Of a DNA stretch of 64,000 nucleotides, positions 42,907-54,952 are shown piece after piece. This stretch comes from Peronospora farinosa (lineage: Eukaryota; Oomycota; Peronosporomycetes; Peronosporales; Peronosporaceae). The notes beneath the pieces are model-generated. The model was not told the origin of the DNA. It did not search any database and worked only from the letters and a program-made list of their open reading frames with translations. Where the stretch lies: positions 124,001 through 188,000 of the forward strand of contig CANTFK010000141.1 of assembly GCA_947646735.1 (NCBI GenBank). The letters are read 5' to 3'. The translations under genes were made by a program, and so were the position numbers. How positions within the stretch are numbered: position 1 is the first letter of the stretch; each line of letters begins with the position of its first letter.

Positions 42907-45900
42907 CAGTAATATTGGCTGTAAATGCGATTCACTGGATGTCGGTAATGACATCGGCTCTCGTATAGAGCAAGTGAAGGTCGATGACCTTGTTAGTGAA
43001 GTCACTGATACTAGTGACTCACGGAATGTCGGTAATGACATCGGCTCTCGTATAGAGCAAGTGAAGGTCGATGACCTTGTTAGTGAAGTCACTGATACTA
43101 GTGACTCACTGGATGTCAATATTGACATCGGCCCTCGCATAGGGCAGATTATGGTATAGGGATCTGTTGACTTTGGAGATGATGGTATCCCAAGTACTTT
43201 TAATGGTACGGTCTCGTCAATGAGACGGCAGCGTCGCCAGATGGCGGCTGCGAGACGCAAAGCGTCTGTTTTATTGCGTAGTAATGTCAGTGACCATTGT
43301 ACACCCTGTTCAACGGAGTGACAGGTGACCGTAGATGGTGAGGTTGACTTTGAGGTCCTCTCATCATAAAATGCTCTCTAAGAGCTAGACGAAATGTCTG
43401 TGGATGATTTTCATCAAGCCTTGAAGGCTGGTGCTCTATCCGATATATGGTGGTCATTCGACCTAACCTCGAGTCAAACTCATCCTCTCTTGTCGATGAG
43501 ACAGTCCTCGAAGATACAAAGGCGGCACTAAGTGCACGTAGTGGGGCATCTATTCTGAAGAACCCTTCAGATCCCTACTATCCTTTAGTTAAGGAATTCC
43601 AGGACGTGGTGTGTCACGATCCACCGTCGGTTCTACCACCTGATAAGGGTGTACGTCATGAAATTGACTTGGTTCCTGGAACCAAATACTGCGTAACACG
43701 GCAGTGGCCTTTAACCAAAGAACAGTGAGACGTCATTGACGAGTTCTTTCGTGCAAAGCACGCGGCGGGCATGGTGCGCGAGAGTAAATCTCCGCACTCG
43801 ACACCCACTTTCTGTGTTAAGAAACCGAATGGTAAATGGCGTATTGTTCATGCTTATTATAAGCTCAATGCAGCGACTATACCTGAACAGACGCCAATAC
43901 CTAGAAAGGATGTTCTTCAGAACAATATGGTCGGTTGTACCAAGTACAGTGCGCTCGACTTAGTCGATGGTTATTATCAATTGCTCATGCAAGCTAGCGA
44001 TATTCCGCTTACTGCTGTTAGTACTGCTCTGGGAGTGGTTGGTGATGCCCCAGGGGCTATCTAATGCTCCGGCTACGTTTAAACGTTTGGTGACGCAATT
44101 GTTCCGACCCCATCGAAGTTATGCACAGACGTACTTTGATGACATTTTTGTCCATAGTCGAGCTGAAAATGGGCGGTCAGATATTGAGAACCATATTGTT
44201 CATTTACGAGCTGGGCTCGAGTGCATGCGCACTAATAAACTATATGCTAATGCATTTAAGTGCATCGTCGGGGCCGAAGAAATTCCCTTTCTAGGGTGCT
44301 TCATTGGGAAACGGGGCCTACGAGCGGATCCCGCGAAGGTCAAAGCCATAGTCGATTGGCCTGTTCCACAGTCTCAGAAAGACTTGCGTAAATGGCTTGG
44401 CCTTGCCAATTATTCACACAAGTACAGCGAGAATTACGCTGATATGGCTCGTCCATTATCCAATCTCCTTAAAAAGGATGTGGAATGGTGTTGGCATGCC
44501 GAACACGAGGATGCTTTTCAAGCGGTAAAGGCTAGCCTTCTTCATGCTCCTCTTTTGGCTTTGCCAGACCCTGATCGACCGTTTAGCGTCGTCTGTGACG
44601 CGTCGGATTTTTCCATTGACAGTGCTCTGTTACAAACAGATGATGAAGGCCGTGAGCGTGCAATCGCTTTTGAATCTCGCCAGCTGAAAGCTGCAGAAAA
44701 GAACTATCCAGTTCATGACAAAGAGCTACGTGCGATGAAGTATGCTCTGGTCAAATTCAGAGTTTATCTGCTGGGCTCAAAGCCTTTTGTGATCTATACC
44801 GATCATGCGTCTTTACGCACTGCGACTCAGTCGCCTCATCTCTCGCAAGAATGGCCAGATGGCTGTCATTCTTTGCCGAATATAATTTCGAGGTGAAATA
44901 TAAGCCTGGCAAGCAAAATTCTTTGGCTGATGCGTTGTCACGCAGACCTGACTATGAGATTGCTCATGTGACGACGTTGTCGTCTTCTATCAGTGATCTC
45001 ATTCGATCGGCTTATGCTAAAGATGATCACTGTATAGCGTTGCTACATGCTCTTGGCAGTGATGAGTTTAAAGACTCGGACATTAAATTGTCGGCACGAT
45101 TACGTGCGAGCCTCCATCGATATTCTATCGACCAGGGGCTGTTATACTATCTTACGGATGTGGCGGATCCTCCGCGTATTGTGGTACCTCATGAAGAGGA
45201 CCTGAAGTATCGTATCCTCTATGAGGTACATGACACCGCCATCGGGGGTCATTTAGGTCGTGAAAAGACCTATGGGGCAGTATGCCAAAGTTATTGGTGG
45301 CCCAAATTATATAAATGGGTAAGCACATATGTGCGTACGTGTGAAACATGTCAACGGGTGAAACCTTCACACCATTCGGCAGCGCCGCTGGCTAGTTTGC
45401 CTATTCCCACTGGGTGCTGGGAGTCCATTAGTATGGATTTTGTATTTGGCCTACCGAAAGATTCGCACGGCAATACAGGTATTGTGGTCTTTGTTGACCG
45501 CTTGAGCAAGATGGCTCACTTAGCGGCTGTTCCAGACTCGATCGATGGTGTAGGTACAGCGGAGCTGTTTATCGATCGAGTATTTCGCCAACATAGCTTG
45601 CCAGTGGCAATTGTTTCTGATCGTGATCCTCGTTTTACGAGTAAATTTTGGAAGTCCGTCTTTCAGGTGCTGGGCACACGTTTGGACATGTCCACAGCGG
45701 ATCATCCGCAGACCGATGGTCAAACCGAGCGCGTAAATCGCGTTGTTGAAGATATCCTCCGCAGCGTTTGTGCTGAAACGCCTAAGCGATGGAGCTCTAT
45801 GCTCCTTGTAGTTGAGTTTGCACTCAATAACTCCGTGCACGCCTCTACCGGCTACACTCCGTTCTATGTGAATGGTCTCACGCATCCACGCGTTCCGTTA

Positions 45901-46330
45901 ACGCTACCACCGAATGGTTCAGGGCTTGGTGGGGGATAGGTTGCCGATCGGCTTGCTGATGTCAGCCCTAATACTGTTAAGAAACAGGTAAATGCGTTTT
46001 TCGCAACGCGACTAAATGTCTTACGACATGTGCAAGATGCAATGGCTGATAGTCAAGATAAACAAAAAGAATATGCAGATTCGAAAGGCAGAGGCTGTAT
46101 TAATGGTTATGAGGTCGGAGACCAAGTATTATTGAATGCTAAAAATCTACCTACCAATGTAGTATCCGCTGTCTTTAAGACGAAGTTGCGTCCGCGCTTT
46201 ATCGGACCCTTTACGGTCGTGGCCAAGAAAAGCTTAGCGTATACTCTTAATCTGCCTCGCAAATTGCGTATACATCCTTTGTTCTATGTTGGCATGCTGA
46301 AACCATATCGGGATCCGTCCAAAATAGACG

Positions 46331-47631
46331 CTAAGGCGCTTGCGCCGATTTCATCGGCATTGTCGCGAGTCGAATCATCTGCACTAACAGGTCAAGCTGA
46401 CCTTGCACTCGGGTTCGGCTCTCTTTCAATGACTCAATACGGGAGATCATCGACTGCATATCTGCACGGAGAGAACGCATCTCTTGAACAAGCTCGGCAT
46501 GAGCTTGTTCCGATACACCGACCTTCTCCGGCTTTGCTCGATGGGCAGGGAAACCTTCGGCTCCATGTTGAACGTCTGTTGCAGAAACGTCGCCGCCATG
46601 GTCAAAACCAGTATCTGGTAAAGTGGCGGGGTTATCCCGCGTCGTGGAACTCATGGGAGGTTGAGATTCCCCTTTGGCAGGATTGCCCATACGCCGTGGA
46701 CGTTTTTGAGCGTCGTACGCAGGGTCAGCCTGCCGTCGGTGACGCTTCTCACCAGTAGTGGTGGGGATAGGCGAGTTAGCGGCCTCGGCCTGTCGTGGAC
46801 TCGCGGCTACAGGTGTAGCCGAAACATTGGGGTGCTGGGTAGCAGACGCATAATGCGTTCGTTGAGACTTCAATTTTCCCCGGGCCTTCAATTTAGCGTC
46901 ATCGTAACGCATCTTCCGCTCGAGTCGAACATCTGCCACATCGGCACTTGCCCGTAGGGCCCACATGCTGCTTAACGTCGCGCATAATGCGCCCAGCGGC
47001 TAAAAGCCGTGTCTTCTTCTTCCTCGGTTTCCCCCGCAAATAGAAGGATGGGAACGCCCTTTATGGGAGGAACTGGCGCACCGCGCACTTGCCTGTTAAG
47101 GCGTGCCAAGTATTGGCTTTGCGTAGTAATGTGGGGTTCCAGATATTGTTGTCGAAGGGCCGTTCGCGTTGCAACATCCTCGGGTGAAATGGCCTCAGGC
47201 CCAATGGCCCAGCCAGAAAGGGAATGCCCAGATGCCTCCTTTAGGCGTTCTTCCACCGTAGGTGGTTTGAACCTGTACTGTCGGTGATTCTGAAGTCTCG
47301 CCATATTCTTCGTCCGGCGCTTGGCGCCTTCCTCTTGGTCGATGGTCTGCTGTTGCTTCTCGTCGAGTGGGTTGGTAACCGTCACCGTTGATGATACGTC
47401 AGGCGGGTCACGTAACGCTGTTAGCGCATCTGCAGCACCACGTTCAGGGAACGGATTCGGTGCATGACTAGTGTCATCTTCACCCGTGAGGGTGGCTAAA
47501 GGGGACCCATCGGGTCCCACAAAGACGGTGTCACTTTCGTAATCAACCGCTTCGTCAAGGTTGTCTTTAATGAGGTCCCGTAGAGTCTGTGACTCAGTGC
47601 CAGGAGGCGTCATGTTATGTGCCGTGAACAA
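46331..47631 (-). CDS. Element B antisense ORF, one frame break
   Basis: Minus-strand frame from 47631 to 46972 (219 residues) continues after a one-base change near 46972 to 46331 (211 residues), about 435 residues in all, nearly the length of D's antisense protein. The N-terminal half is acidic, then basic (E-E-G-A-K-R-R-T-K); the second half is Arg/Ser/Pro-rich with a coiled-coil C-terminus (L-R-A-D-M-Q-S-M-I-S-R-I-E-S-L). It lies just inside the 3' LTR and overlaps the chromodomain end of pol in opposite sense, first positions facing each other. Unknown function. Confidence 0.6.
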
Positions 47632-47722
47632 ACCGTAAGGTTTAAACGTTCGCTAAAGCACTATACCTAAGGAAAGATGTCGAATGACATTCTATGGAAA
47701 TGTCAGTCTGGTGAGGGAAGGG

Positions 47723-48363
47723 TGTAACGGGGTTACACGACGGTTGTAGCGTCTTTCCGAGAGTTTACGGTTGAACTCCCCTTGTATTGCGTATAATGCA
47801 TTATGATACTTCTCTTTAGAGAGGTATTAAGTATAAGCGTTAAAGATACGGTATTACCGAATACCGTATCTTATCGATTAGGATTCGATAAATCGATAAC
47901 GCTGTACTAAGTACATCATACACAGATATTTAGACGATACGTCGTCCAATAGCAAAGTATGCATATAATAATTATTATTATAGTAATTAATCTAGTGTAG
48001 TGTACTTAGAGTAGGACTATTCATAAAATCTTAAAGCATACATAAAATCAGTTCTCATTTTGAGTTTAAAGATCGCAAGTCGTTCTGACTTGTTCTCTTG
48101 TGCACTTCGTGCGTTTGTTCTCTGAACCTCTAAGCTTCTAGCTTGTTCTTGCACTCTGTGCGTTGGTTCTCTGAACCTTAAGCTTATTGCTTGCTGACTA
48201 AAAGTCTCTTTCCTAGTTCCTTAGAACAGGGTGACTTTAAGTCGTTTAATTAGTTCCTTAGAACTAAGTGGCTTTAAGCCTTAACTCTATTTAGTTCTCT
48301 AGAACTAAGAGGCTTCCAGCCAAAAGTCTTCCTCTGGATAAAGAGCTATGCAGCTCGGCTACA
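47723..48363 (+). repeat. Element B 3' LTR (641 bp)
   Basis: Same length as the 5' LTR with about seven differences, ending in the same CGGCTACA. The polypurine tract GGTGAGGGAAGGG abuts it at 47710-47722. Confidence 0.92.
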
Positions 48364-48879
48364 TAGACCTTCTTATCTTCGCGTGCGAGGGTGGTTATGC
48401 AATTGGTCGAGTCGTACCACTAGTGGCCTCTCGCTTAAGCGAGAGTGTATCGAACATCTTAACAAGAAGGCACCGACGTCACGCACAATCTTTCTCAGCT
48501 TCTCGTGCGTGGAGCTTTCGATTTAGCAAATTCAACTGAACTATATTTAATGAATTATAAATTAAATTTAAACTTAACTACTGATTGGCTAATTATATAT
48601 ATAGATCGGATACGCGACTCTTTAGAAGCGTATCCTGACGCATGATCTTAAATATAGATTTAAGATCGCAACTGACGTCCTTCTGAGACGTCGTGATGCC
48701 TAGCTTCAACTAGCGTCATCCCTTCTCATGTGAATCCATCAATGGATATCACATTCACGAGGGTGGATCACATTTGTGTATCCCACCCAAGTGATAGGTC
48801 AAAAGTAATCATGGATACTTTTAGACCAAACATTAAGTATATTACTTTATGTTTACGTGTAACTAGATGTCCTGTTACA
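48364..48879 (-). repeat. Element C 3' LTR, main part
   Basis: On the minus strand begins TGTAACAGGACATC next to a polypurine tract (AAAACGGGGGATGG, 48880-48895) and runs to the B insertion at 48368. It continues beyond B from 38847 to the LTR end at 38772 (CCCGTCTACA). Inverted relative to the family-Y LTR at 29667-30685. Confidence 0.8.
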
Positions 48880-48987
48880 CCATCCCCCGTTTTTTTTAGA
48901 ACGATTTTTACATTTTGTAAAACATCGCCTAGGAGACAGAGACTTGCGAGCCGTTATAAACACGCCGCTTTAGTCTGCTCATTTCTT

Positions 48988-50430
48988 ATGCCACCGAAAC
49001 GTGGTAAGGCTGATGGGTCGCCTGCAACGGCACCCATGCAGTCCAACACTAAGCGCACGCACCGCGATTATTCGCAGCCGTCGCAAAGTGCTTCAGGCTT
49101 TGAAACAAATCTTCCATCTCACTATAATGTGGATGAAGATCTATCTATGATTGTAGATAACAATGAGAGATCACCATTGCCATCACCCCAAAGTGGCGAT
49201 GAGCATAGTGCATTGATGGGACGTATGTCCCCATCATTTGAGGCACCCGTCCTTGAGGAAGCATCTATGCTTCCTACAAGCGAAGGTAAAGCCTCGTCGC
49301 CTGCGCCTACGAGCGCAGCGACTAAGACTGAGCACGCTACTTCGAAAGGAGTAGTCGCGACTCAGTCAGATGTGACTTCTCAAGCTGATGTCTTGACAAT
49401 CCATAATGGAGAGTCAGACTCAGGTGAGTGTGAGCTTAAAGCTCCACCAAGTACACCTTCGGCCTCACTAGCCCGCCGTCGCGAGGGCGGCTACGTGAGT
49501 GGTGGCTTGCCACCAATGCCACCTCCATATGAGTGGATGAACTCGGATGGGTCTAGCGCAGCGCTTTTGCAGCGTGTAACTATAGACGCTCATAAATTTT
49601 ATAGCGTTTCCCTTGTGGAAAAAGCAGGGAAAAGCACTTGGTCGTGCTTTCCCAATTCCAGTCGTGCTGCGTTCTAACGAAACAGCCGAAGAATATAAAG
49701 CTGAACTTCGGCGCCGTGTAACGTTGCAGGTAGATGCAGCGAAACAACGGTCGCAGCGAATCAGCTTCGCCATGAAGCGTGCGCATGAAATCTCGGGTGG
49801 AAGCGACCCCCAATTAATTCTCGCTACGCTTCTTCTGCTAGTCCATCCGGACCTAGCAGAAAGAAGACAGCTGGTGATGCTTCACATAAGCAGCCACCAG
49901 CCCAGGCACGTCGACGCGCAAAGCGTCCACAGGCTCCCATGAGTCAAAGCTCGTTGGGTAACCCTTTCACTGGACCAGGATTTGGAGCTTTCGCTTCACA
50001 AACCGGTGGGCCAATAGCCTTCCAACAAGGAAGCGCGTATTCCCTTCCGTGTCCACCAACACAGGTGGCGCCCGATAGGAGCGGCGATTACGCCCACCTA
50101 CTCGCGGCTGCCTACCCTGCTGCTGTTCAGTTGCAGGCTGAGTCCGCTGCGCTGAAGAGGCAGGTGACAGATCTCGAGAGTCAAGTCTCGCGACTGACCT
50201 CGGATCTGCGCGATGTGAGGGCGAGGAACCGACAGTAATATGACCGTCTGAAACTCCGTTTGGATCTGTTGGAGCGACTGGTGATGAGAGACCCGCGTCA
50301 AGCGCGGAGTCCTCCTCGATCACCGAGTCCTCTATCGCCTCGTTCATATACGGGGAGCCTCTCGGCTTCCTCGTCGCCCAATCGGTCGCGACACTCGACT
50401 CACAGTCGACGTCACCATCGGTCTCGTTAG
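48988..50430 (+). CDS. Element C antisense ORF, broken
   Basis: Plus-strand frame opposite to element C from the ATG at 48988 (M-P-P-K-R-G-K). It is open to 49677, passes through a shifted stretch between about 49630 and 49810, returns to the first frame through 50238 (a TAA), and stays open to about 50430. It is Ser/Pro/acidic at first, then has a coiled coil (L-K-R-Q-V-T-D-L-E-S-Q-V-S-R-L) and an Arg/Ser-rich end. The part from about 49860 overlaps the chromodomain and linker of pol on the other strand in the same relative phase as in A, B and D. Confidence 0.6.
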
Positions 50431-53400
50431 ACCGATGTGGATATGTGATCTCTTATGGATCAACATACCGTTTCAGACGACCCACGTAAAATACGGGGTG
50501 CGTCTTCATATACGGTGGGAGAGTGAGCCTAAAGTTTAGGTCTCCAACTTCTTCAACCACTGTAAAGGGCCCAATGAACCGGGGCAATAGCTTAGTAGTA
50601 CCACTAGGTAGTACAGAGATTGCATTTTTAGGTAGGGTAGTAGTACTTAATAGCACTTTTTCCCCCACACTAAAGTGTTCATTGTTTTTGCGACCATGCT
50701 GGTCTGCATATTGTTTTTGCTTGTCATGTGCGCTTGCTATCGCGTCACGGACTTTACGTGTGATGGCTAATCGCTCATCCACAAAGCGCTGAGCTTCGCT
50801 CACGCTTTTAGCATCCAGCTCGCCTATGACGCCTCGAAGAGGTCGTTCATGGGTCGACGCTGTTGATAACACTATAGTGTCATCGTCAAGGAGCACTGGC
50901 ATGTCTTGCCGTGCCTCCTCTGTGACACCTATAGGTGACGTGACCACTGCTAAATTAGCAGTGTCACTAGGGAAACCTTGGCCCTCTTTTGCACTCGCAC
51001 CGAGCGAAGTGAGGGGCCCTCCCCCACTAAGACTCGGGCTGCGTACAAACGAGACTGGCGTTCGAGGATGACGCAGTCCGTTAATGTAAAACGGTGTTTC
51101 ACCCGTACTGGCGTGAACAATGTCGTTAATAGCGAACTTCACGAATGGCAATTGCTTGCTACATTCTTTGGGAGTCGCTATTGTACGCAACACATCCGTC
51201 ACGACTCGATTGGCCCGTTCTGTTTGGCCATAGGTCTGGGGATAAGTAGCGGTTGACATGTGGAGCTTGCTTCCCAGCCGCTCAAACACATGTCGACAAA
51301 AAACCGACGTAAAACGCGGATCCCGGTCCGATACTATGGACTCGGGCATCCCGTGTAGTCGATACACGTGATCCAGAAACAAGAGGGCAGCCTCTTTTCC
51401 TGAGATCTTGGTGCTACATGGTGCCAAATGCACCATCTTGCTCAGTCTGTCTACAAATAAGACGAGCCCCGTCCTGCCTTGATGGTCAGGCGGTAAGCCA
51501 AACATGAAGTCCAAACTGACCGACTTCCAACAATCCGTTGACATCGGCAATGGTTTCTATAGCGCATTGCTAGAAGGTGCAGGCTTTATGCGCTGACACT
51601 CTTTGCAAGAGCGAATATAGTTGGCCACCCACCGATATAGGTGGGGCCACCAAAATTCCTCTGACACTCGTAAGAATGTCTTTTCACGGCCCAGATGCCC
51701 ACTAGATGACGCATCATGGCACTCGTGAAGTATCATCAGCTTGAGATCTGTGTCATGAGGGACATAGATTCTCAAGGGATCACAGGGTGATAGTTGATGC
51801 CATAACAGGCCATCACTGTAACTAAAGCGATTTAGTTTCGCTTTGAGGTGCGACGGAAGGGTAACCTTTCGTCCACCAAAATGATCCAACAGCAGGCGAC
51901 AATGTTCGTCCTGACTGTAGCACTCCTTTATATCGGAGGCCATTAAGCTCGTCACATGGTAGGCCTTCATGGCTGCCAATGTTGACGACTCAACTTGTGC
52001 TTTCACACGAAACACACTTTCCTGGTGTCTTGTCTCGAAGTCTGGTCTGCGCGATGCCGCGTCAGCCAAGACATTCGACTTACCCGGCTTATATTCAACT
52101 GTGAAATTAAATTCAGAAAAAAATGTTAGCCATCTCGCCGAGAGGTGCGGTGAATTGATAGCGGTCCGCAGTGATGCGTGATCCGTATAAACCACAAAAG
52201 GTTCGGTGCCCAAGAGGTGCACACGAAACTTTACAAGGGCATACTTAATGGAAAGTAGCTCCTTGTCATGCACAGGGTAACTCAGCTCGGCAGCTTTTAA
52301 AAGCCGAGACTGATAAGATATGACACGGTCAACGCCGTCGTCATCCTTCTGCATGAGCGCGCTGCCGATTGCAAAACTGCTTGCATCGCAGACGACGCTA
52401 AAGGGCTTATCCGCGTCTGTCAATGCCAAGACCGGTGCCTCTACAAGAGATTGCTTCCCTGAAGTGAACGCATCTTCTTGTTCCTTTGACCAAGCCCATT
52501 CTGTATCCTTTTTTAAAAGGTCAGACAATGGCTTGGTCTGCTCCGCATAATTCTTGCTGTACTTATGCAAGTAATTAGCGAGCCCAAGTAATTGGCGCAG
52601 ATCCTTCACATTACGTGGGACTAGCCATTCCTTTACAGCCTTTACCTTTCTGGGTCTGCTCGTACACCATGTGCACCTACGATGTAGCCCAGTACAGGTA
52701 TCTCGGGGACCCCTATTACGCACTTTTGCAAGTTCACGTATAATTGGGCGTCACCCAGAGTCTGCAACACAGTGTCTAAATGACGCTTGTGCGACTCTAT
52801 TGCACTCAGCCCGTCTTCTGCCCCACTATGCATGCACGAATACATCGTCAAAGTAATGGGGCGCGTATGCATGGTGCTGACGCATCACGTGAGCCACTAC
52901 TCGGTTGAATGTTGCCGGAGCATTTTTCAACCCTTGTGGCATCACAAGCCACTCCCACAGCATAATGCTTACTGCCGTTTTGGCTACATCGGTATCTCTC
53001 ATGAGAACCTGATAGTAGCCATCCTTCAGATCCAACGCGGAAAAGATAGTTGACTTTCCCATGGAGTTCAACAAGGCATCTTTCCGCGGGATCGGCGTTT
53101 GAGCCGGAATGGTGGCCGTGTTCAGATTGTTGTAAGCATTAACCACGCGCCATCCACCCGTGGCTTTACGCACACAGAAGGTCGGGCTGCAGTAAGGCGA
53201 CTTGCTCTCACGTACATGTCCCGCCTTGGCTCGCTTGTCGAAGAACTCATCGATGTAATCGACTTGTTCCTTCGGCAACGGCCATTGCCTGGTCACACAA
53301 TACTTGGTGCCAGGCTCCAGGTCAATTTTGTGCCTGATGCCCCTATCGGCCGGTAGGCGGCTCGGCACTTCTGCTGGAAACACATCACGGTGTTTCCACA

Positions 53401-53550
53401 GAACATCATAGAACGGGCTGTCCTTCAAGGCATCCCAGCCTTGAGCAGCGAACCGTTTCTTCTTGTCGGTCTCCAAGACGCTCTCATCCATTGTGGATGA
53501 AGAGCAACAGTCCACCACGTTCTCGTCTGGAACTGGTGCGACTATCTCGT
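49850..53550 (-). pseudogene. Element C pol: RT, RNase H, integrase, chromodomain
   Basis: Minus strand. RT 53518-52826 (W-R-V-V-N-A-Y, Y-F-D-D-V-F-V-H), two compensating frame changes between 52826 and 52723, RNase H 52723-51900 (C-D-A-S-S-F, N-V-L-A-D-A-A-S-R-R), integrase zinc domain ending at a TAG (51557), integrase core 51550-51000 (L-D-F-M-F-G-L-P, S-D-R-D-P-R-F), GPY/F module (F-I-G-P-F-T-V-V) to 50453, linker 50347-49967 and a chromodomain-like end near 49960-49860 (Y-P-T-S-F-D-S-W-E-P). Its upstream protease and gag lie at 61334-63522 beyond element D. Confidence 0.85.
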
Positions 53551-53866
53551 TGTAATGGGTCTACCTATTACATAAGTAGTTATAGGATTAACACATAATT
53601 ACATAAGTAGGCATAGGGCAGTATCCGATTAGCGGATACTGCGCGTCAATTTATTATTGGTTTATTATTGGGGTGCCAGACCCAATAATTAGCCAATAAT
53701 AAATTGACTTCCATATTTGAGTGGTTCCCATGAGCTAGGGAACATATTCGCACTTACTGCGAATTAAAACTAAAACAAAAATCAGAGTTATATTTACGAA
53801 TTAATTGAGAGCGCTTCCTCAACGCCCTTTTAGTGTAAGACGGTAGCGGGTCCTTAGCCCGTTACA
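53551..53866 (+). repeat. Element D 5' LTR (316 bp)
   Basis: TGTAATGGG ... CCGTTACA. Contains an inner inverted repeat around a TTTATTATTGG / CCAATAATAAA pair. Confidence 0.95.
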
Positions 53867-53907
53867 CCTGGTAGCACTTCGTAGTCCTTCCAATGATCAG
53901 ATAGGAG

Positions 53908-54933
53908 ATGAACACGGGAGAGTCTTCGGTGGCTCCAGCGGTCTCGCTGGAGCATTCTGATTTTCCACATCTCACCTTGGTGGAGTGGCAGGCATTACAC
54001 CGTCTCGCGGTGGTGTCTGGTGAAACTATTGTGACGTCTCTACTGAGCACAGCGACGCCTGATGATCAACGTGCCGCCATCCAAGACTTTATGGTGCGCG
54101 AGCTCGCCGAAGCGAATCGGCGAGTATTGAATTCCTCGCGCACTTCGCACCATGACGCTATCAAGATGGAGACGTCAACGTACTCCGGTGATGGTCCGGA
54201 TCGTCTCCCCCTCCATCGCTGGTTTCGCGAGGTGGATATTGCAATAGCGTCAAGATTAATTGACGCTCCGACGGACAAGGTCAATTTCCTGTTGTCTCTT
54301 CTTGCCGGCAAAGCCAAGGAATGGGCCCTCGGAAAGCTCGTCGTAGATGAGTTGGCGTTTCCTACGCTGGACGATATCCAGCGTGACTTACGACTGGCTT
54401 TCGAGCCTCCTCAAGATGAATCTCGCTTGCGTGCAGATTTCTTCTCACTCCGACAGGGCAAGCTGTCGATGCGTGACTACGTGCAGAAGACACGTCATCT
54501 TGCTTCGTGCATTACCACGCAGCCAATTGACATGGCTTCACAAGTCCATGTCTTTATCTTTGGTATGCAAGAGGGCATGACGCGTTACTGCATCACACGT
54601 GCTGAGCCAAAGTCCCTCGAGGAGGCATTTGCCCTCGCGCTTCGTGAGGATTACACTGTCGCGTCGTCGTACCTGTACGCAGCGTCACAACATTCCCGGA
54701 TGTCTGGCCCAGAGTCAATGGAAATTGATGCAATTGAGTCCTCTCGTGGTCGCGGCAAATAATTAAGCCGCGACATTCGCAATCCTAACACGATGAAGTG
54801 TTTTCGCTGTGGTAAAACAGGCCATCGTGCGGCTGTCTGTCGTGCACCTGCGCCGGTGACGATGAACACAGCTGTCTCACGAGGAGACGCTGTGTCGTCG
54901 GTGGTCCCGCCAAAAAACGAGCGGTTCCAGTAG
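53908..54933 (+). pseudogene. gag: Element D gag with in-frame stop
   Basis: ATG at 53908; capsid-like region ([25 protein letters not shown]) up to a TAA at 54760-54762. The same frame then continues with the zinc knuckle C-F-R-C-G-K-T-G-H-R-A-A-V-C and ends CAG TAG at 54933. The internal TAA is probably a point lesion, since elements A and C carry the knuckle in line with the capsid frame. Confidence 0.85.
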
Positions 54934-54952
54934 GCGCGGGGCGCCCTACTGG
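54912..54952 (+). promoter_or_regulatory. Element D -1 frameshift signal
   Basis: Heptamer A AAA AAC at 54912-54918 in -1 phase, eight-base spacer, hairpin with arms CCAGTAGGCGC and GCGCCCTACTGG holding the gag stop TAG (54931-54933). The -1 frame encodes V-P-V-G-A-G-R-P-T-G, as in B, but meets a TAG at 54984; the protease that follows is in the gag frame, so one indel must lie between. Confidence 0.75.

Larger units (their letters stand above)
40535..46758 (+). pseudogene. Element B pol with chromodomain
   Basis: Protease (40637-41100; L-I-D-S-A-A-S in place of D-S-G, then L-D-L-D-S-R-Y-D-L-V-L-G-M-A-W-L), tandem linker repeats, foreign insert 41492-42906, RT from 43447 (in-frame TGA at 43726, frame change near 44030, Y-F-D-D-I-F-V-H), RNase H (frame change near 44850), integrase 44900-45939 (C-E-T-C, S-D-R-D-P-R-F, D-G-Q-T-E-R-V-N-R; stop at 45937), and C-terminal part 46030-46758 with a chromodomain (Y-L-V-K-W-R-G-Y-P ... 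S-W-E-V-E). Chromodomains steer integration to marked chromatin. At least five lesions. Confidence 0.88.
38848..48363 (+). mobile_element. Element B: Ty3/Gypsy chromovirus in C's 3' LTR
   Basis: Complete plus-strand element with two 641-bp LTRs that differ at about seven positions, flanked by a perfect 5-bp TSD, tagac (38843-38847 and 48364-48368). Order: LTR, PBS, gag, frameshift site, protease, tandem repeats, RT, RNase H, integrase, chromodomain, antisense gene, PPT, LTR. A 1.4-kb foreign segment interrupts the repeat region. Many frame lesions despite similar LTRs. Confidence 0.92.

Noticed and set aside
54931..54933. Gag-Pol made by read-through of the TAG stop
   Set aside because: Only D has pol locally in the gag frame; A, B and C have pol in -1, all four have a phased slippery heptamer, and the -1 peptide is conserved. 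D's frame is better explained by an indel before 54990.
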